A stretch of 64,000 bases of DNA from Kofleriaceae bacterium (GTDB lineage Bacteria > Myxococcota_A > Polyangia > Haliangiales > Haliangiaceae). The stretch spans positions 1-64,000 of the forward strand of contig JABFXX010000231.1 in assembly GCA_013368795.1 (NCBI GenBank), given 5' to 3'. This document shows positions 29,325 through 38,563 of the stretch, piece after piece. Every line of letters begins with the position of its first letter. Position 1 is the first letter of the stretch. The notes beneath the pieces were generated by a model. It did no database searches and was not told the DNA's origin. It saw only the letters and a program-made list of their open reading frames with translations. The translations under genes and the position numbers were made by a program.

Positions 29325-31274
29325 TCACGCCCGCTGCTGCATGCGCGTCGCGAGCGCGTACTTGATCGTCGTCGCGAGCTCGTGCAGGTCGACCGGCTTC
29401 GCGACGTGGGCATCGAAGCCGGCCTCGGCGCAGCGCCGGCGATCGTCATCGGAAGCATAGGCGGTGAGCGCGATCGCGGGGATGTCGCGCTGGCTGCCGG
29501 GGCAGACGCGAAGCACGCGGACGAAGCTGAAGCCGTCCTCGTGTGGCATCGCGAGATCGCAGAGCACGACGTCGGCTTGCTCGCGGTGAAGTACCGCGCG
29601 GGCCTCGCGAGCCGACGACGTCGACAGGATCCGCGTGCCGAGTCGGCCGAGCAGCAGCGCGAGTGCATCGCGGACGCGAGGATCGTCGTCGATGACGAGC
29701 ACCGTCGTGCCGTGCAGCTGCGGAATGCCGGGCTCGGGCGAGCCAGCGACCGGTGACTCGGCCCGATAGATCGCGGCGGGGAGCGTGATCGTGAACGTCG
29801 CGCCCTGGCCGCTGCCTTCGCTCGTCGCGACGAGCGTGCCGTCGTGCAGCGCGACGAGCTGCTTCGCGATCGCGAGGCCGAGGCCGAGGCCGCCTTGCGT
29901 GCGGGTCAGCACGTCCTCGGGCTGGCTGAACGGTGTGAACAGGCGAGGCAAAAACTCCGGCGCGATGCCGCGGCCCGTGTCCTTGATCTCGATGACGATC
30001 GAGTTGCGCTCGCGTGCCGCGGTGATCGAGATCGTGCCGCCGGTCGGCGTGAACTTCACGGCGTTCGAGAGCAGATTGTCGAACACCTGGCGCAGGCGGG
30101 CCGGGTCGGCGAGTACGCGGCCGGTGCGCGACGAGATCTCGGCGACGATGTGGATCTCGCGCTCGGTTGCCGACGGCCGGACGTTGTCGATCGCGGCCGC
30201 GAGCACGTCGGTGATCACGATCCGCTGGCGATCGAGGAACAGCTTGCCGCTGATCGCGCGCGAGATGTCGAGCAGGTCGCCGACGAGGCGCGACTGCGTC
30301 GCCGCGCTATCCCGGATCGCGTCGAGCGCGCGCGACCGTAGGTCGATGTTCTCGACGTGCTCGCGCAGCACCTTCTCCCACAGCATGATCGTCGTCAGCG
30401 GCGCGCGGAGCTCGTGCGAGATCGTCGCGAGGAAGTGATCCTTCGCGCGGTTCGCGTGCTCGGCCTCGGACAGTGCCGCGAGCAGCTGCTCGAGCAGGAG
30501 CGTGCGGTTCTGGGCGGAATCGCGATCGCCCTGGGCATCGGTCGCGATCGCGAACCAGCGCGAGCTGCCGGCGTGACTCTCGCGGCGGAGGCGCAGCTGG
30601 TACCAGCGGAACGAGCCGTCGGGGCGGCGGAGCCGGATCTCGCGGTCGGGCTCTGCGCCGCGCGACTTGCCCTCGAGGATGCGCTCGACGTGGACGCGAT
30701 CATCGGGATGGATCTGGTGTCGCCAGTGAACCCTCGCGATGCGCGAGGACTGACCGGTGATCGACGTCCACTCCTTGTTGAAGTAGTCGGGCTCCTCGCC
30801 GGCGGCGCCGCTGAACACGAGCGCGAGCGACGGCGCGGCGAGCCTGCGCGCGACGACGAGGTCCGTCGTCTCGAGGCACGCGGCGGTGACGCCGGTGACC
30901 GTCTTGTCGGGTCCCGCGTGCACGGGATAGACGACGACTCTGCAGCCGCGTTCGAGGCCCTTCGGGTCGGCATCGGGTCGGAACACGAGCTCGTCGATCG
31001 TCGTGACGCGATCGGAATGGTAGGCGGTATCGAAGATCGGAGAGAGCGAGCGAGGCGCTCCGGCGAGCGTGCCGAACAGCTCGCGCCAGCCGGCGCTCGC
31101 GACGGTCAGCTCGTGGCGGCTGCCGAGGAACGCGGCGAGAGGAACCGGCGCGCTCGCGACGAACGACGTCGTGTCGCCGGCACATTCCTCGATCAGGGCG
31201 CGGCCGAGCGTTGCGAACCAGTGAAGGTCGAGTACGTCGTCGGAATCGTCCGACTGGCCGACGGGGCCGCTCAC
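29325..31274 (-). CDS. Hybrid PAS-histidine kinase-receiver
   Basis: FLATISHELRAPLTTIMLWEKV; FDNLLSNAVKFTPTGG; GLGLGLAIAKQLV; C-terminal VLVIDDDPRVRDALALLL...VVLCDLAMPHEDG. Confidence 0.92.
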   Translation of the reverse strand: MSGPVGQSDDSDDVLDLHWFATLGRALIEECAGDTTSFVASAPVPLAAFLGSRHELTVASAGWRELFGTLAGAPRSLSPIFDTAYHSDRVTTIDELVFRPDADPKGLERGCRVVVYPVHAGPDKTVTGVTAACLETTDLVVARRLAAPSLALVFSGAAGEEPDYFNKEWTSITGQSSRIARVHWRHQIHPDDRVHVERILEGKSRGAEPDREIRLRRPDGSFRWYQLRLRRESHAGSSRWFAIATDAQGDRDSAQNRTLLLEQLLAALSEAEHANRAKDHFLATISHELRAPLTTIMLWEKVLREHVENIDLRSRALDAIRDSAATQSRLVGDLLDISRAISGKLFLDRQRIVITDVLAAAIDNVRPSATEREIHIVAEISSRTGRVLADPARLRQVFDNLLSNAVKFTPTGGTISITAARERNSIVIEIKDTGRGIAPEFLPRLFTPFSQPEDVLTRTQGGLGLGLAIAKQLVALHDGTLVATSEGSGQGATFTITLPAAIYRAESPVAGSPEPGIPQLHGTTVLVIDDDPRVRDALALLLGRLGTRILSTSSAREARAVLHREQADVVLCDLAMPHEDGFSFVRVLRVCPGSQRDIPAIALTAYASDDDRRRCAEAGFDAHVAKPVDLHELATTIKYALATRMQQRA

Positions 31275-31945
31275 TCGGCGAGCGCTCCTTGGCGCGCGGC
31301 AAGCCGGATCATGTCGACGATCGAGTGCGTCGCCAGCTTCTTCATGATGCGCTGGCGATGGGTCTCGACGGTGCGGCGCGCGATGAACAGCCGCGTTCCG
31401 ATCTCGTCGTTCGTGTAGCCGCGAATCAGAAGGTCGAAGATCTCGCGCTCGCGACGCGTCAGGCGCTGCAGCGGCATGTCGCCGGCGCCGTTGATGCGGG
31501 CGAGCACCTCTTCGCGCGCGGCTCGCGGCGGCAGATAGCGACCGCCGGTGAGCACGAGGCGAATCGCCTCGATGATCTCCTGTGGTGGCTGCGTCTTGAG
31601 CGCGTAGCCAGAAGCTCCCGCGCGCAGCATCGCCGCGATCATGACCGGCTCGTCGAGCACCGAGAGCGCGAGCACCTTGCAGGTGCGCACCTCGAGAAGC
31701 TGCGCGGCGAGGGAGATGCCGGACGTCGACGGAATGAGGACATCGAGGACAACGACGTCCACAGGATCGCGCCGAAGCATCGATACCGCGTCCGTTGCAT
31801 TCCCCGCCTCGCCGACAACTTCCAGATCTGGTTCTTGCGATAGCAGTTGAGCGAGCCCCGCCCGGAAGAGCGGATGATCGTCGACTACCAACACCTGTGA
31901 CCTGAGTACCGCGACCATTTGGGCCTGCACCCCAGCAGTTAGCAT
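31271..31945 (-). CDS. NarL/FixJ family response regulator (LuxR HTH)
   Basis: VLVVDDHPLFRAGLAQLLSQEPDLEVVGEA...; LTRREREIFDLLIRGYTNDEIGTRLFIARRTVETHRQRIMKKL; 4-nt overlap with 29325-31274. Confidence 0.93.
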   Translation of the reverse strand: MLTAGVQAQMVAVLRSQVLVVDDHPLFRAGLAQLLSQEPDLEVVGEAGNATDAVSMLRRDPVDVVVLDVLIPSTSGISLAAQLLEVRTCKVLALSVLDEPVMIAAMLRAGASGYALKTQPPQEIIEAIRLVLTGGRYLPPRAAREEVLARINGAGDMPLQRLTRREREIFDLLIRGYTNDEIGTRLFIARRTVETHRQRIMKKLATHSIVDMIRLAARQGALAE

Positions 31946-32013
31946 GCCATCTCGTGGACTACCGAAGATCGAGTTGATGAGTACCAGCGAGGCTCACGAC
32001 AGCTCCCTCGATC

Positions 32014-32026
32014 CGCAATTGCTGCG
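32014..32026 (-). promoter_or_regulatory. Dyad CGCAATTGCTGCG upstream of NarL-type regulator
   Basis: Perfect CGCAR-N3-YTGCG; no good phased GG-N10-GC (closest TGGTACTCATCAACT lacks GC). Confidence 0.45.
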
Positions 32027-32088
32027 TCGCTTGGAAGCACTGCGTCGTAGGGCGAAACCTATCTACCCACAGGCGATATTTGTCTATC

Positions 32089-32100
32089 CGTATTAATACG
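32089..32100. repeat. 12-bp palindrome CGTATTAATACG
   Basis: Perfect palindrome in locally AT-rich DNA upstream of the NarL operon. Confidence 0.6.
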
Positions 32101-32193
32101 TATTCGCCGACGAGGTCCCCTCGATCATCGGCGACCGTCGCTGTCATCCGTCGCAGCAAAACGCGGCGTTCAGCGAGACAAAAAAATTCCGCG

Positions 32194-33735
32194 CTAGGTC
32201 CACTGCAGAACGCTGACGAGTCGATCGATATCGACCGGCTTCGGCACGTAGACCGAGCCGAGCCGGCGCACGGCAGACGCGACGTTCGGATCCTCCGGCG
32301 GGAGTCCGGTCAGGACGATGCTGCTGAACGTGCCGAGCTCCTGCTCGAGCCGGAACAGCATGTCGACGCCACTCGTACCTCGGAGCCTTGCATCGGCCAC
32401 GACGACGTCGGGACGGCGCGTGCGCGCGAGCTGGATGCCCTGGCCGGCGGTCAGCGCGACCGCGGTCTCGTAGCCCTCGTCATGCAGGAGCTCGGCGAGG
32501 CCCTCCGCCTGGTCGCGCTCGTCATCGACGATCAGGATGTAACGGCGGACCCGTGCCACGCGACGGGCGACCTCGACCTTCGCGCCGGCGCGCGCGCTCA
32601 CGGGGAGCTCGAAGTAGAAGCGCGAGCCCGCGCCCTTCATGCTCTCGACGCCGATCCGGCCGCCGTGGGCCTCGATGATCTTGCGGCACACGAACAGGCC
32701 GAGCCCCGATCCGGGCTGCCCGATCGAGGACGACGCACGCTTGAACTTGTCGAACACCCCCGCTGCCTCCTGCGCCGTGAGGCCGGGGCCGTCATCGATG
32801 ACCGAGACACGTGCGCACGATGCGGCAATCGTGAGTCGGACGATCACGTCGGAGCCGCGATGACCATACTTCAACGCGTTCTCGACGAAGTTCGCGAGCA
32901 CGCGCTCGATGCGAGGCTCGTCGCATGCGACGACGACCGGGCCCTGCACCTCGACCCGGATCCGCGAGCGCTCACCGGAGGGCACTCTCGCGAGGACGTG
33001 CTGGAGCACGTCGCCGAGCTCGGCCGGTTTTCGATCGAGTTGAAGTTTTCCGGCATCGATCGCACAGAGATCGAGAAGCTCCTGGACGAGGCGATCCATG
33101 TAAACGATGTTGCGCTCGATACGGGCGCACTGGCTAGCGTGCATGTCCTCATCGCTGCGGCGCTGCGACAGGAGCTGAGCGTCGAGCGCGATCGTCGCGA
33201 GCGGGCTCTTCAGGTCGTGCACGATCTCGGCGACCTCCTCCTCGCGGAGCGAATCGCGATGCCGTGCGGCCGAGGGGCGCGCGAGGATGATGCCGTTGCC
33301 CTGCTCGTCCGAGCAGACCGTGAGATCGAGACCCAGGCGCTCGCCGTTGCGCTGATACATGAAGACGCCGCGACGCGCGCTCACGAAGCGAAGCCCCCTC
33401 GGCGGAATCGCGAGGCGCGAGCGCGGGTCACTCTCGCAGTGAATCCAGTCGTCGAACATCTCGCCGACGAGGTCGTCGCGCGATTCACCGAGCAGCTCCT
33501 CCGCCAGCACGTTGACCGAGGTGATCCGGCCTTCGCTGTTGATCAAGAAGACGGCATCGCTCGCCTCCTCGATATCGAGGTCGGAGTCGAACGAGACACT
33601 CGTGACGGTCGGCAACAGCTGCGGCAGCTGCTCGACGGTGCCGCGGGCCAGACGCATCGGACGATCCCCCAGATCCCCCAGATCTTCGTCGGCAACCACG
33701 CCACCGTTCTTCTCACCGTCAGTGATGCCGTACAT
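32194..33735 (-). CDS. Hybrid PAS-histidine kinase-receiver
   Basis: VAEIVHDLKSPLATIALDAQLLSQ; LANFVENALKYGH; GSGLGLFVCRKIIEAHGG; C-terminal YILIVDDERDQAEGLAELLHDEGYE. Confidence 0.9.
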   Translation of the reverse strand: MYGITDGEKNGGVVADEDLGDLGDRPMRLARGTVEQLPQLLPTVTSVSFDSDLDIEEASDAVFLINSEGRITSVNVLAEELLGESRDDLVGEMFDDWIHCESDPRSRLAIPPRGLRFVSARRGVFMYQRNGERLGLDLTVCSDEQGNGIILARPSAARHRDSLREEEVAEIVHDLKSPLATIALDAQLLSQRRSDEDMHASQCARIERNIVYMDRLVQELLDLCAIDAGKLQLDRKPAELGDVLQHVLARVPSGERSRIRVEVQGPVVVACDEPRIERVLANFVENALKYGHRGSDVIVRLTIAASCARVSVIDDGPGLTAQEAAGVFDKFKRASSSIGQPGSGLGLFVCRKIIEAHGGRIGVESMKGAGSRFYFELPVSARAGAKVEVARRVARVRRYILIVDDERDQAEGLAELLHDEGYETAVALTAGQGIQLARTRRPDVVVADARLRGTSGVDMLFRLEQELGTFSSIVLTGLPPEDPNVASAVRRLGSVYVPKPVDIDRLVSVLQWT

Positions 33736-33783
33736 GACGCCATTGATGCCGTTGCTGAGCGCTCGATGCTATCCGGAGAATTA

Positions 33784-33817
33784 CGCAATTCTAGAATCCG
33801 GAACGATCAGAATTGCG
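33784..33817. repeat. Inverted repeat CGCAATTCT-N16-AGAATTGCG
   Basis: 9-bp perfect arms upstream of the 33735 kinase start. Confidence 0.6.
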
Positions 33818-33917
33818 ACGCCAAACGTGTGCGATCGTGCGCGCGTCGAGCACCGTCATCACCGACGAGAAAGTACAGACGTGGCTTCACACGCAACGCA
33901 TGCCGCGGCTTCGTACC

Positions 33918-33946
33918 GGTTCGCTGCGAGCGAACCATTTCTTTAT
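33918..33946 (+). terminator. Terminator-like hairpin GGTTCGCT-GCG-AGCGAACC then ATTTCTTTAT
   Basis: 8-bp perfect stem, 3-nt loop, T-rich tail, with no annotated plus-strand gene upstream. Confidence 0.45.
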
Positions 33947-34001
33947 CTACGCACGAACGTCGCTCGTGCGCGTGGCATGTCGATTGTACTCGCCGACTCG
34001 C

Positions 34002-34751
34002 ATGGCAAACGAGACGGCGACGGTGGCGCTTGCTCTTCGGCCTCGTGCGCTGCCTGCGTCGACGAAGACACGTTCGTCGCGAAGCACTGCGACTGCTCTC
34101 GCACTCGGGACACTCACGAGTGGCGTGATGATGACGGTCGGCTCGCTCGCTCTCGTCGCGTTCGTGGTCTGCGTGCTCGGTATGTACATCGTGATGAACA
34201 CGCGTCCGGCGCGCGCGCTGCGTGCGACACGTGCGGCACGTCGTGCGAAGCGCGCGCGGCGAGATGCTCGCGAACGCTCGCTGCCCAACGGGAGCATCGG
34301 CCGCGATCGGCTCGCCGAGCTGACGAGGCTCGTCGACGAGGTCGAGGATACGGATCCGGCGCTCGCGGATCGGATGGATCTGGAGGCGCTGCTCGACCGG
34401 TACGCGTCACTGATGCTCGGTCAGGAGCGCGTGCGGCAGGCGCTCGCGATGTCGGATCGCGGGCAGCTTCAGCGTCTGCGCGATGCTCTCCGGATCGATC
34501 ACGGTCACGCCAAGCGACTCGAGCTGTGCGAGCGGCGCCTGCGCTGCATCGATAAGTGCATCGAGCGCGCGGACTCCTACGCAGACGAGGTCGCGATCAT
34601 CGAGGATCTCGTGCGCTTGATTGCACAGCGCGTGGCGTGTCCCGATGGGCCGTCGGCGGAAGAGGTGCTCGACCTGCGGTTGTTCGAGCTCGAGATCGAG
34701 GAAGAGAGCGACGCACAGTTCAACGCGCCGGGCGACCAACCGCTGCACTAG
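34002..34751 (+). CDS. Hypothetical single-pass membrane protein
   Basis: MANETATVALALRP...TLTSGVMMTVGSLALVAFVVCVLGMYIVMNTRPARALR then charged helical domain. Confidence 0.6.
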   Translation: MANETATVALALRPRALPASTKTRSSRSTATALALGTLTSGVMMTVGSLALVAFVVCVLGMYIVMNTRPARALRATRAARRAKRARRDARERSLPNGSIGRDRLAELTRLVDEVEDTDPALADRMDLEALLDRYASLMLGQERVRQALAMSDRGQLQRLRDALRIDHGHAKRLELCERRLRCIDKCIERADSYADEVAIIEDLVRLIAQRVACPDGPSAEEVLDLRLFELEIEEESDAQFNAPGDQPLH

Positions 34752-35436
34752 CGAGCAAGTACGCCACCTCGCGATCGGGCACCTGATGAAAGTCGGCGTA
34801 CCACGCGCCGACGCTGACGAGATGGAGTGGGCGCGCGAGGCACACGATCTCGTCGGCCTCGTACGCGAGCACCTGTAGCGCTGCGGGTCCCGCAACAGGC
34901 GCCGCGACCACGACGCGCTTCGCGCCGCACTTGCGGAGCGAACGTATCGCAGCGCGCAGCGTTCCTCCTGTCACGATTCCGTCATCGACGAGAAACACAT
35001 CTCGGTTGCGCACGTCGGGGCGCGGTCGTCCCGCGCGATACCGGCGCGCGCGTTCGCGGATCTGCTGAGCTGCGTGATGGACGAGATTCCGGAGCTGCAT
35101 GTTCGTCGTCGATGTCCACGCGACGATGTCGCGATCGACGATGAGGCTCGCTCCTTCTGCGAGCGCGCCCATCGCGATCTCGGGACGAAACGGGACGCCG
35201 ATCTTTCGTACGAGCCACACGTCGAGCGGGAGCTCGAGCGTGCGCGCGATCTCGTCGGCAACGACGATGCCTCCGCGCGCGAGACCGATCACGAGCGTGT
35301 TCGCGCTCAGGTGCTGCGCGAGTGCGTGCGCGAGACGTTTGCCGGCGGTACGGCGATCCGGAAACAGTTCGCGACGCGCCGTCGGATCGTCTTCGATCGT
35401 GACTGGAACGCCATCGTTCTGCTCCGACTCATTCAT
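34720..35436 (-). CDS. Phosphoribosyltransferase domain protein
   Basis: NTLVIGLARGGIVVADEIARTLELPLDVWLVRKIGVPFRPEIAMGALAEG...VFLVDDGIVTGGTLRAAIRSLRK. Confidence 0.9.
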   Translation of the reverse strand: MNESEQNDGVPVTIEDDPTARRELFPDRRTAGKRLAHALAQHLSANTLVIGLARGGIVVADEIARTLELPLDVWLVRKIGVPFRPEIAMGALAEGASLIVDRDIVAWTSTTNMQLRNLVHHAAQQIRERARRYRAGRPRPDVRNRDVFLVDDGIVTGGTLRAAIRSLRKCGAKRVVVAAPVAGPAALQVLAYEADEIVCLARPLHLVSVGAWYADFHQVPDREVAYLLASAAVGRPAR

Positions 35437-35526
35437 CAGCGCGGCCCGTGGTGCAGGGCATGTTCCAGCCGCCGATCAAGCTCCCGAGACAACATGCGCA
35501 TCCATCGCGGTGTTCGAGAATGACGG

Positions 35527-35539
35527 TGCAGGTAATGCG
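35527..35539 (+). promoter_or_regulatory. Degenerate dyad UAS candidate TGCAGGTAATGCG (8/10)
   Basis: Found at the predicted position, 31 nt upstream of GG 35571. Confidence 0.35.
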
Positions 35540-35569
35540 CGAATTGCGCTCGAATCAACTCTCCTCGCG

Positions 35570-35585
35570 TGGCAGAGACCTTGCT
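35570..35585 (+). promoter_or_regulatory. Candidate sigma54 promoter TGGCAGAGACCTTGCT
   Basis: Strong TGGCA and TTGCT, GG-N10-GC; 22 nt from -12 C to ATG 35606. Confidence 0.6.
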
Positions 35586-35605
35586 CGCCGAGCGCCTCGC
35601 AACTC

Positions 35606-35836
35606 ATGAAGGCGACGTTTGAGAGTGGAGTCGAGCAGGTCTTGATCGAGGCGATCGGTGTCGGCGACTTCGTGTTCACGAATCATCCGGCGCCCGGTGT
35701 CGGCGCGAAATGCGTGCTCGCGAAACACGCGAAGACGAACGAACGCACCGAGCGCATCGTCGGCTGGCTCCTCGAGCTCAACGGCGGAAGCCTCGCGTGG
35801 TGGCCGCACGGCGCGACCGTGTGGCGACGCCGCTGA
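35606..35836 (+). CDS. Small hypothetical protein (76 aa)
   Basis: MKATFESGVEQVLIEAIGVGDFVFTNHPAPGVGAKCVLAKHAKTNERTERIVGWLLELNGGSLAWWPHGATVWRRR; start supported by upstream promoter-like element. Confidence 0.6.
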   Translation: MKATFESGVEQVLIEAIGVGDFVFTNHPAPGVGAKCVLAKHAKTNERTERIVGWLLELNGGSLAWWPHGATVWRRR

Positions 35837-35938
35837 GTGCTCGCTCGGGAGGTTTTGCATTCTGCGGCGATCGCGCGCAGCGAGCGCGGTCGCCACGTGC
35901 ATCGCGCGGCGCACGGCGTTTGCTCCGTAAGATCTGCG

Positions 35939-36445
35939 ATGTCGGACGTCGGCAGGAGCATCAAGGAAGGAACCGGTTACGGGCTCATCGCCGGTACCGT
36001 GCTCGGGCTCGGGCTCGTTCTCGCGACGGTGATCGATGGTGGTCCACCGATCATCGTGTTCCGCTCGCTCGCGAGCGTGTTGCTCGGACCTGCCGCATTC
36101 GCGCAGACGCCGGCCGCGACGGCAGTCGTGCTCGGCGTGATCACACTGCAGTACTTCTCCGCGATGTTCGGGCTTTTCTACGGCGTCTACAACTCGGCGC
36201 TGACGCTGAGGACGCGACGTTCGCTGCCACGCGAGGCGGCGATCGGGATGATCTACGGCGCGATGGTCTGGCTCGTCAGCTTCCGGCTCGTCGTGCCGCT
36301 TCGCTGGCCGTGGCTGCTCGTCGTGCCAGCGGTCCCGGTGTTCGCGATGCTCGTCCTGCTCTACGGCCTGCCGCTCGGGCTGCTCTACGCGACGGCGGAG
36401 CGCCACGCGGTCAGTAGAACTCGGGATATTCGATCTTGCTGCTGA
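35939..36445 (+). CDS. Hypothetical multi-pass membrane protein
   Basis: MSDVGRSIKEGTGYGLIAGTVLGLGLVLATVIDGGPPIIVFRSLASVLLG... Confidence 0.7.
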   Translation: MSDVGRSIKEGTGYGLIAGTVLGLGLVLATVIDGGPPIIVFRSLASVLLGPAAFAQTPAATAVVLGVITLQYFSAMFGLFYGVYNSALTLRTRRSLPREAAIGMIYGAMVWLVSFRLVVPLRWPWLLVVPAVPVFAMLVLLYGLPLGLLYATAERHAVSRTRDIRSCC

Positions 36446-38192
36446 TGCGCAGGACCGCGTTGATGAGCCCGACGTGGCTATACGCCTGCGGGAAGTTCCC
36501 CCACTGGCTCTGCGTGTCGGGCTCGACGTCCTCGCTGAACAGGCCGAGGTGATTCGCGTAGCCGCGAAGTAGCTCGAGCTCCTTGAGCGCTGGCTCGAGG
36601 CGGCCCATCGCGGCGAGCGCCTCGACGTACCAGAACGAGCACACGAGGAATCCGGTCGTCTGCATGCCGAAGTCGTCGGGGTGCGTGTAGCGATAGATCA
36701 GGCCGCCCCTGGTCAGCAGATGTTTTTCGATCGCCTCGAGCTGCCGCGCCGCGCGCTCCGATCGCGGGTCGAGATAGCCGAGCGTGATCAGCTGGAGTGT
36801 GCTCGCGTCATGGTAGGGGCTTCCCGGCTCCTGCATGTACGCGCCTTGCTGCTCGTCGTAGCAGGCCTCGACGCGCGCTTCCGCACGGACAACGAGCCGG
36901 GTGGCAGCGCGGCGCAGTGGTTCGTCGCCGACGGTGCGTGCGATCTTCTGCGCAGACTTCGCTCCGACCCAGTGCGAGAGCGCCGTGTAAACGTGACGGC
37001 GTTCGATCTCGCGAAACTCCCAGAGGCTCGCGTCCGGATCGTCGAGGCATCGATCGATGATTCCGAGCAGGCTCGCGATCAGATGGCGCGACGCGGCTCG
37101 CGGCTCTCTCGGGAACCGCTCGTCGACGTAGAGCTGCAGGAGTGCGTAGATGACCTGACCGTAGATATCGTTCTGAACCTGCTCGTACGCCGCGTTGCCG
37201 ACGCGCACCGGACCGTTGCCGTCATAGCCGCTGAGCGGCACGATGCGCTCGGGAAGGGCGAGCGAGCCTTCGATGCCGACGACCGGCGGATAGCGATCGC
37301 CCGGACCCGCGGCGGCGATGTTCTCGATGAACTTCGCGAACCGCTGCATCTCTTCGAACTGGCCGAGTCGGTTGAAGGCAGTGAGGCAGAAGTGCGCGTC
37401 GCGGAGCCAGCAGTAGCGGTAATCCCACGTGCGGCCCGTACCCGGGGCCTCCGGCAAGCTCGTCGTCGCCGATGCGATGATCGCACCCGTGTCCTCGTAC
37501 TGGTGCAGCTTCAGCACGAGCGCAGAGCGGATCACGTCGCGCTGGTAGAAGCGGCCGATCGCGCAGCCGCGGACCCAGCGCTGCCAGTAATCGCACGTGC
37601 GCTGGATGAAGTCCTCGGCGGTCGTCGCGAGTGCCGCCTCGAGCCGGACGTTCCAGGTCAGGATGATGTACGAGGTCTCGCCGAGCACGAACGACCGCTC
37701 GTCGACGATGTAGCTCGTCGGGATATCCGTGTTGAGGCGAACGACGTCGCTGCCGATCTGGTAGCGCACGTGATTGCTCTGTGGCGCGACCTGCGGGTCG
37801 AGCGCGCCGTAGTCGCCGCGTGGCCGGCAGACGATCTTGATCCGCGGCGTGTTCGCGATCCGCTCGAGCTTGCGGATCAACATGAGCGGCCTGTACACGC
37901 GGCCGTACTGCTCGAACCTCGGTGCGCAGTCGGTGACCCTGAACGTGCCGTGGCGGGTCGTCACCGTTGTCTGCAGCACGTTCGTGTTCCACACGTACTC
38001 CTGCGTTGTCGACGTCACGTCGACGCCCGACGCGCACAGCTCGCCGCCCTTCTCGGCATCGAGCAGATCGCCGAACACGAAGCTGCTATCGAAGCGCGGC
38101 ATGCACAGCCAGCGAATCCGCGCCGACATGTCGACGTGCGCGAGGTACCCGCAGTTGCCGATGATGCCCATGTCATACGTGTGACGCGTCAT
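36411..38192 (-). CDS. Glycoside hydrolase family 15 protein (glucoamylase/trehalase-like)
   Basis: MGIIGNCGYLAHVDMSARIRWLCMPRFDSSFVFGDLLDAEKGG...GTGRTWDYRYCWLRDAHFCLTAFNRLG; start trimmed to 38192. Confidence 0.93.
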   Translation of the reverse strand: MTRHTYDMGIIGNCGYLAHVDMSARIRWLCMPRFDSSFVFGDLLDAEKGGELCASGVDVTSTTQEYVWNTNVLQTTVTTRHGTFRVTDCAPRFEQYGRVYRPLMLIRKLERIANTPRIKIVCRPRGDYGALDPQVAPQSNHVRYQIGSDVVRLNTDIPTSYIVDERSFVLGETSYIILTWNVRLEAALATTAEDFIQRTCDYWQRWVRGCAIGRFYQRDVIRSALVLKLHQYEDTGAIIASATTSLPEAPGTGRTWDYRYCWLRDAHFCLTAFNRLGQFEEMQRFAKFIENIAAAGPGDRYPPVVGIEGSLALPERIVPLSGYDGNGPVRVGNAAYEQVQNDIYGQVIYALLQLYVDERFPREPRAASRHLIASLLGIIDRCLDDPDASLWEFREIERRHVYTALSHWVGAKSAQKIARTVGDEPLRRAATRLVVRAEARVEACYDEQQGAYMQEPGSPYHDASTLQLITLGYLDPRSERAARQLEAIEKHLLTRGGLIYRYTHPDDFGMQTTGFLVCSFWYVEALAAMGRLEPALKELELLRGYANHLGLFSEDVEPDTQSQWGNFPQAYSHVGLINAVLRISSKIEYPEFY

Positions 38193-38563
38193 GGATCTCC
38201 GATCGTGTCGGCGACCAGCTCGAACAGCTCGCGCATCTCGAACGGCTTGCCGAGGTCGGCGTCTGCTCCGATCTCGTCGGCGCGCAGCTTGGAGTCCTCG
38301 GCTGCGGTGATCACCGCGAGTGGGATGCGCCGTCCGTAGCGGTCGCGGAGCATGCGCGCGAACGTCCAGCCGTCCATCACCGGCATGCGCATGTCGAGCA
38401 GGACGAGCTGTGGCTGCTCCTCGGCGATCCGCTCGAGACCCTCCTCGCCGTTCGCCGCGGTGGCAACTCGATAGCCCTTCTCGGCGAGTGCGTCGCGCTC
38501 GAGCTCGAGGAGGTCCGGATCGTCCTCGACGATGAGGACGAGCGGGCGCGGGCGTTCCGTCAT
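38189..38563 (-). CDS. Single-domain response regulator
   Basis: LVLIVEDDPDLLELERDALAEKGYRV...LVLLDMRMPVMDGWTF...LGKPFEM; 4-nt overlaps both sides. Confidence 0.92.
   Translation of the reverse strand: MTERPRPLVLIVEDDPDLLELERDALAEKGYRVATAANGEEGLERIAEEQPQLVLLDMRMPVMDGWTFARMLRDRYGRRIPLAVITAAEDSKLRADEIGADADLGKPFEMRELFELVADTIGDP

Noticed and set aside
31970-31986. TGGTACTCATCAACT as sigma54 promoter of the NarL operon
   Set aside because: GG-N10-CT, not GC, and spacing from the dyad is 28, off the 20/31/52 series.
32080-34128. 682-aa plus ORF spanning the hybrid kinase
   Set aside because: Antisense to a clear PAS-HK-REC protein; repetitive DRE/LAR composition.
35908-35923. GGCGCACGGCGTTTGCT upstream of 35939
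   Set aside because: TTGCT is 16 nt from ATG but the GG-GC spacing is 12, not 10.
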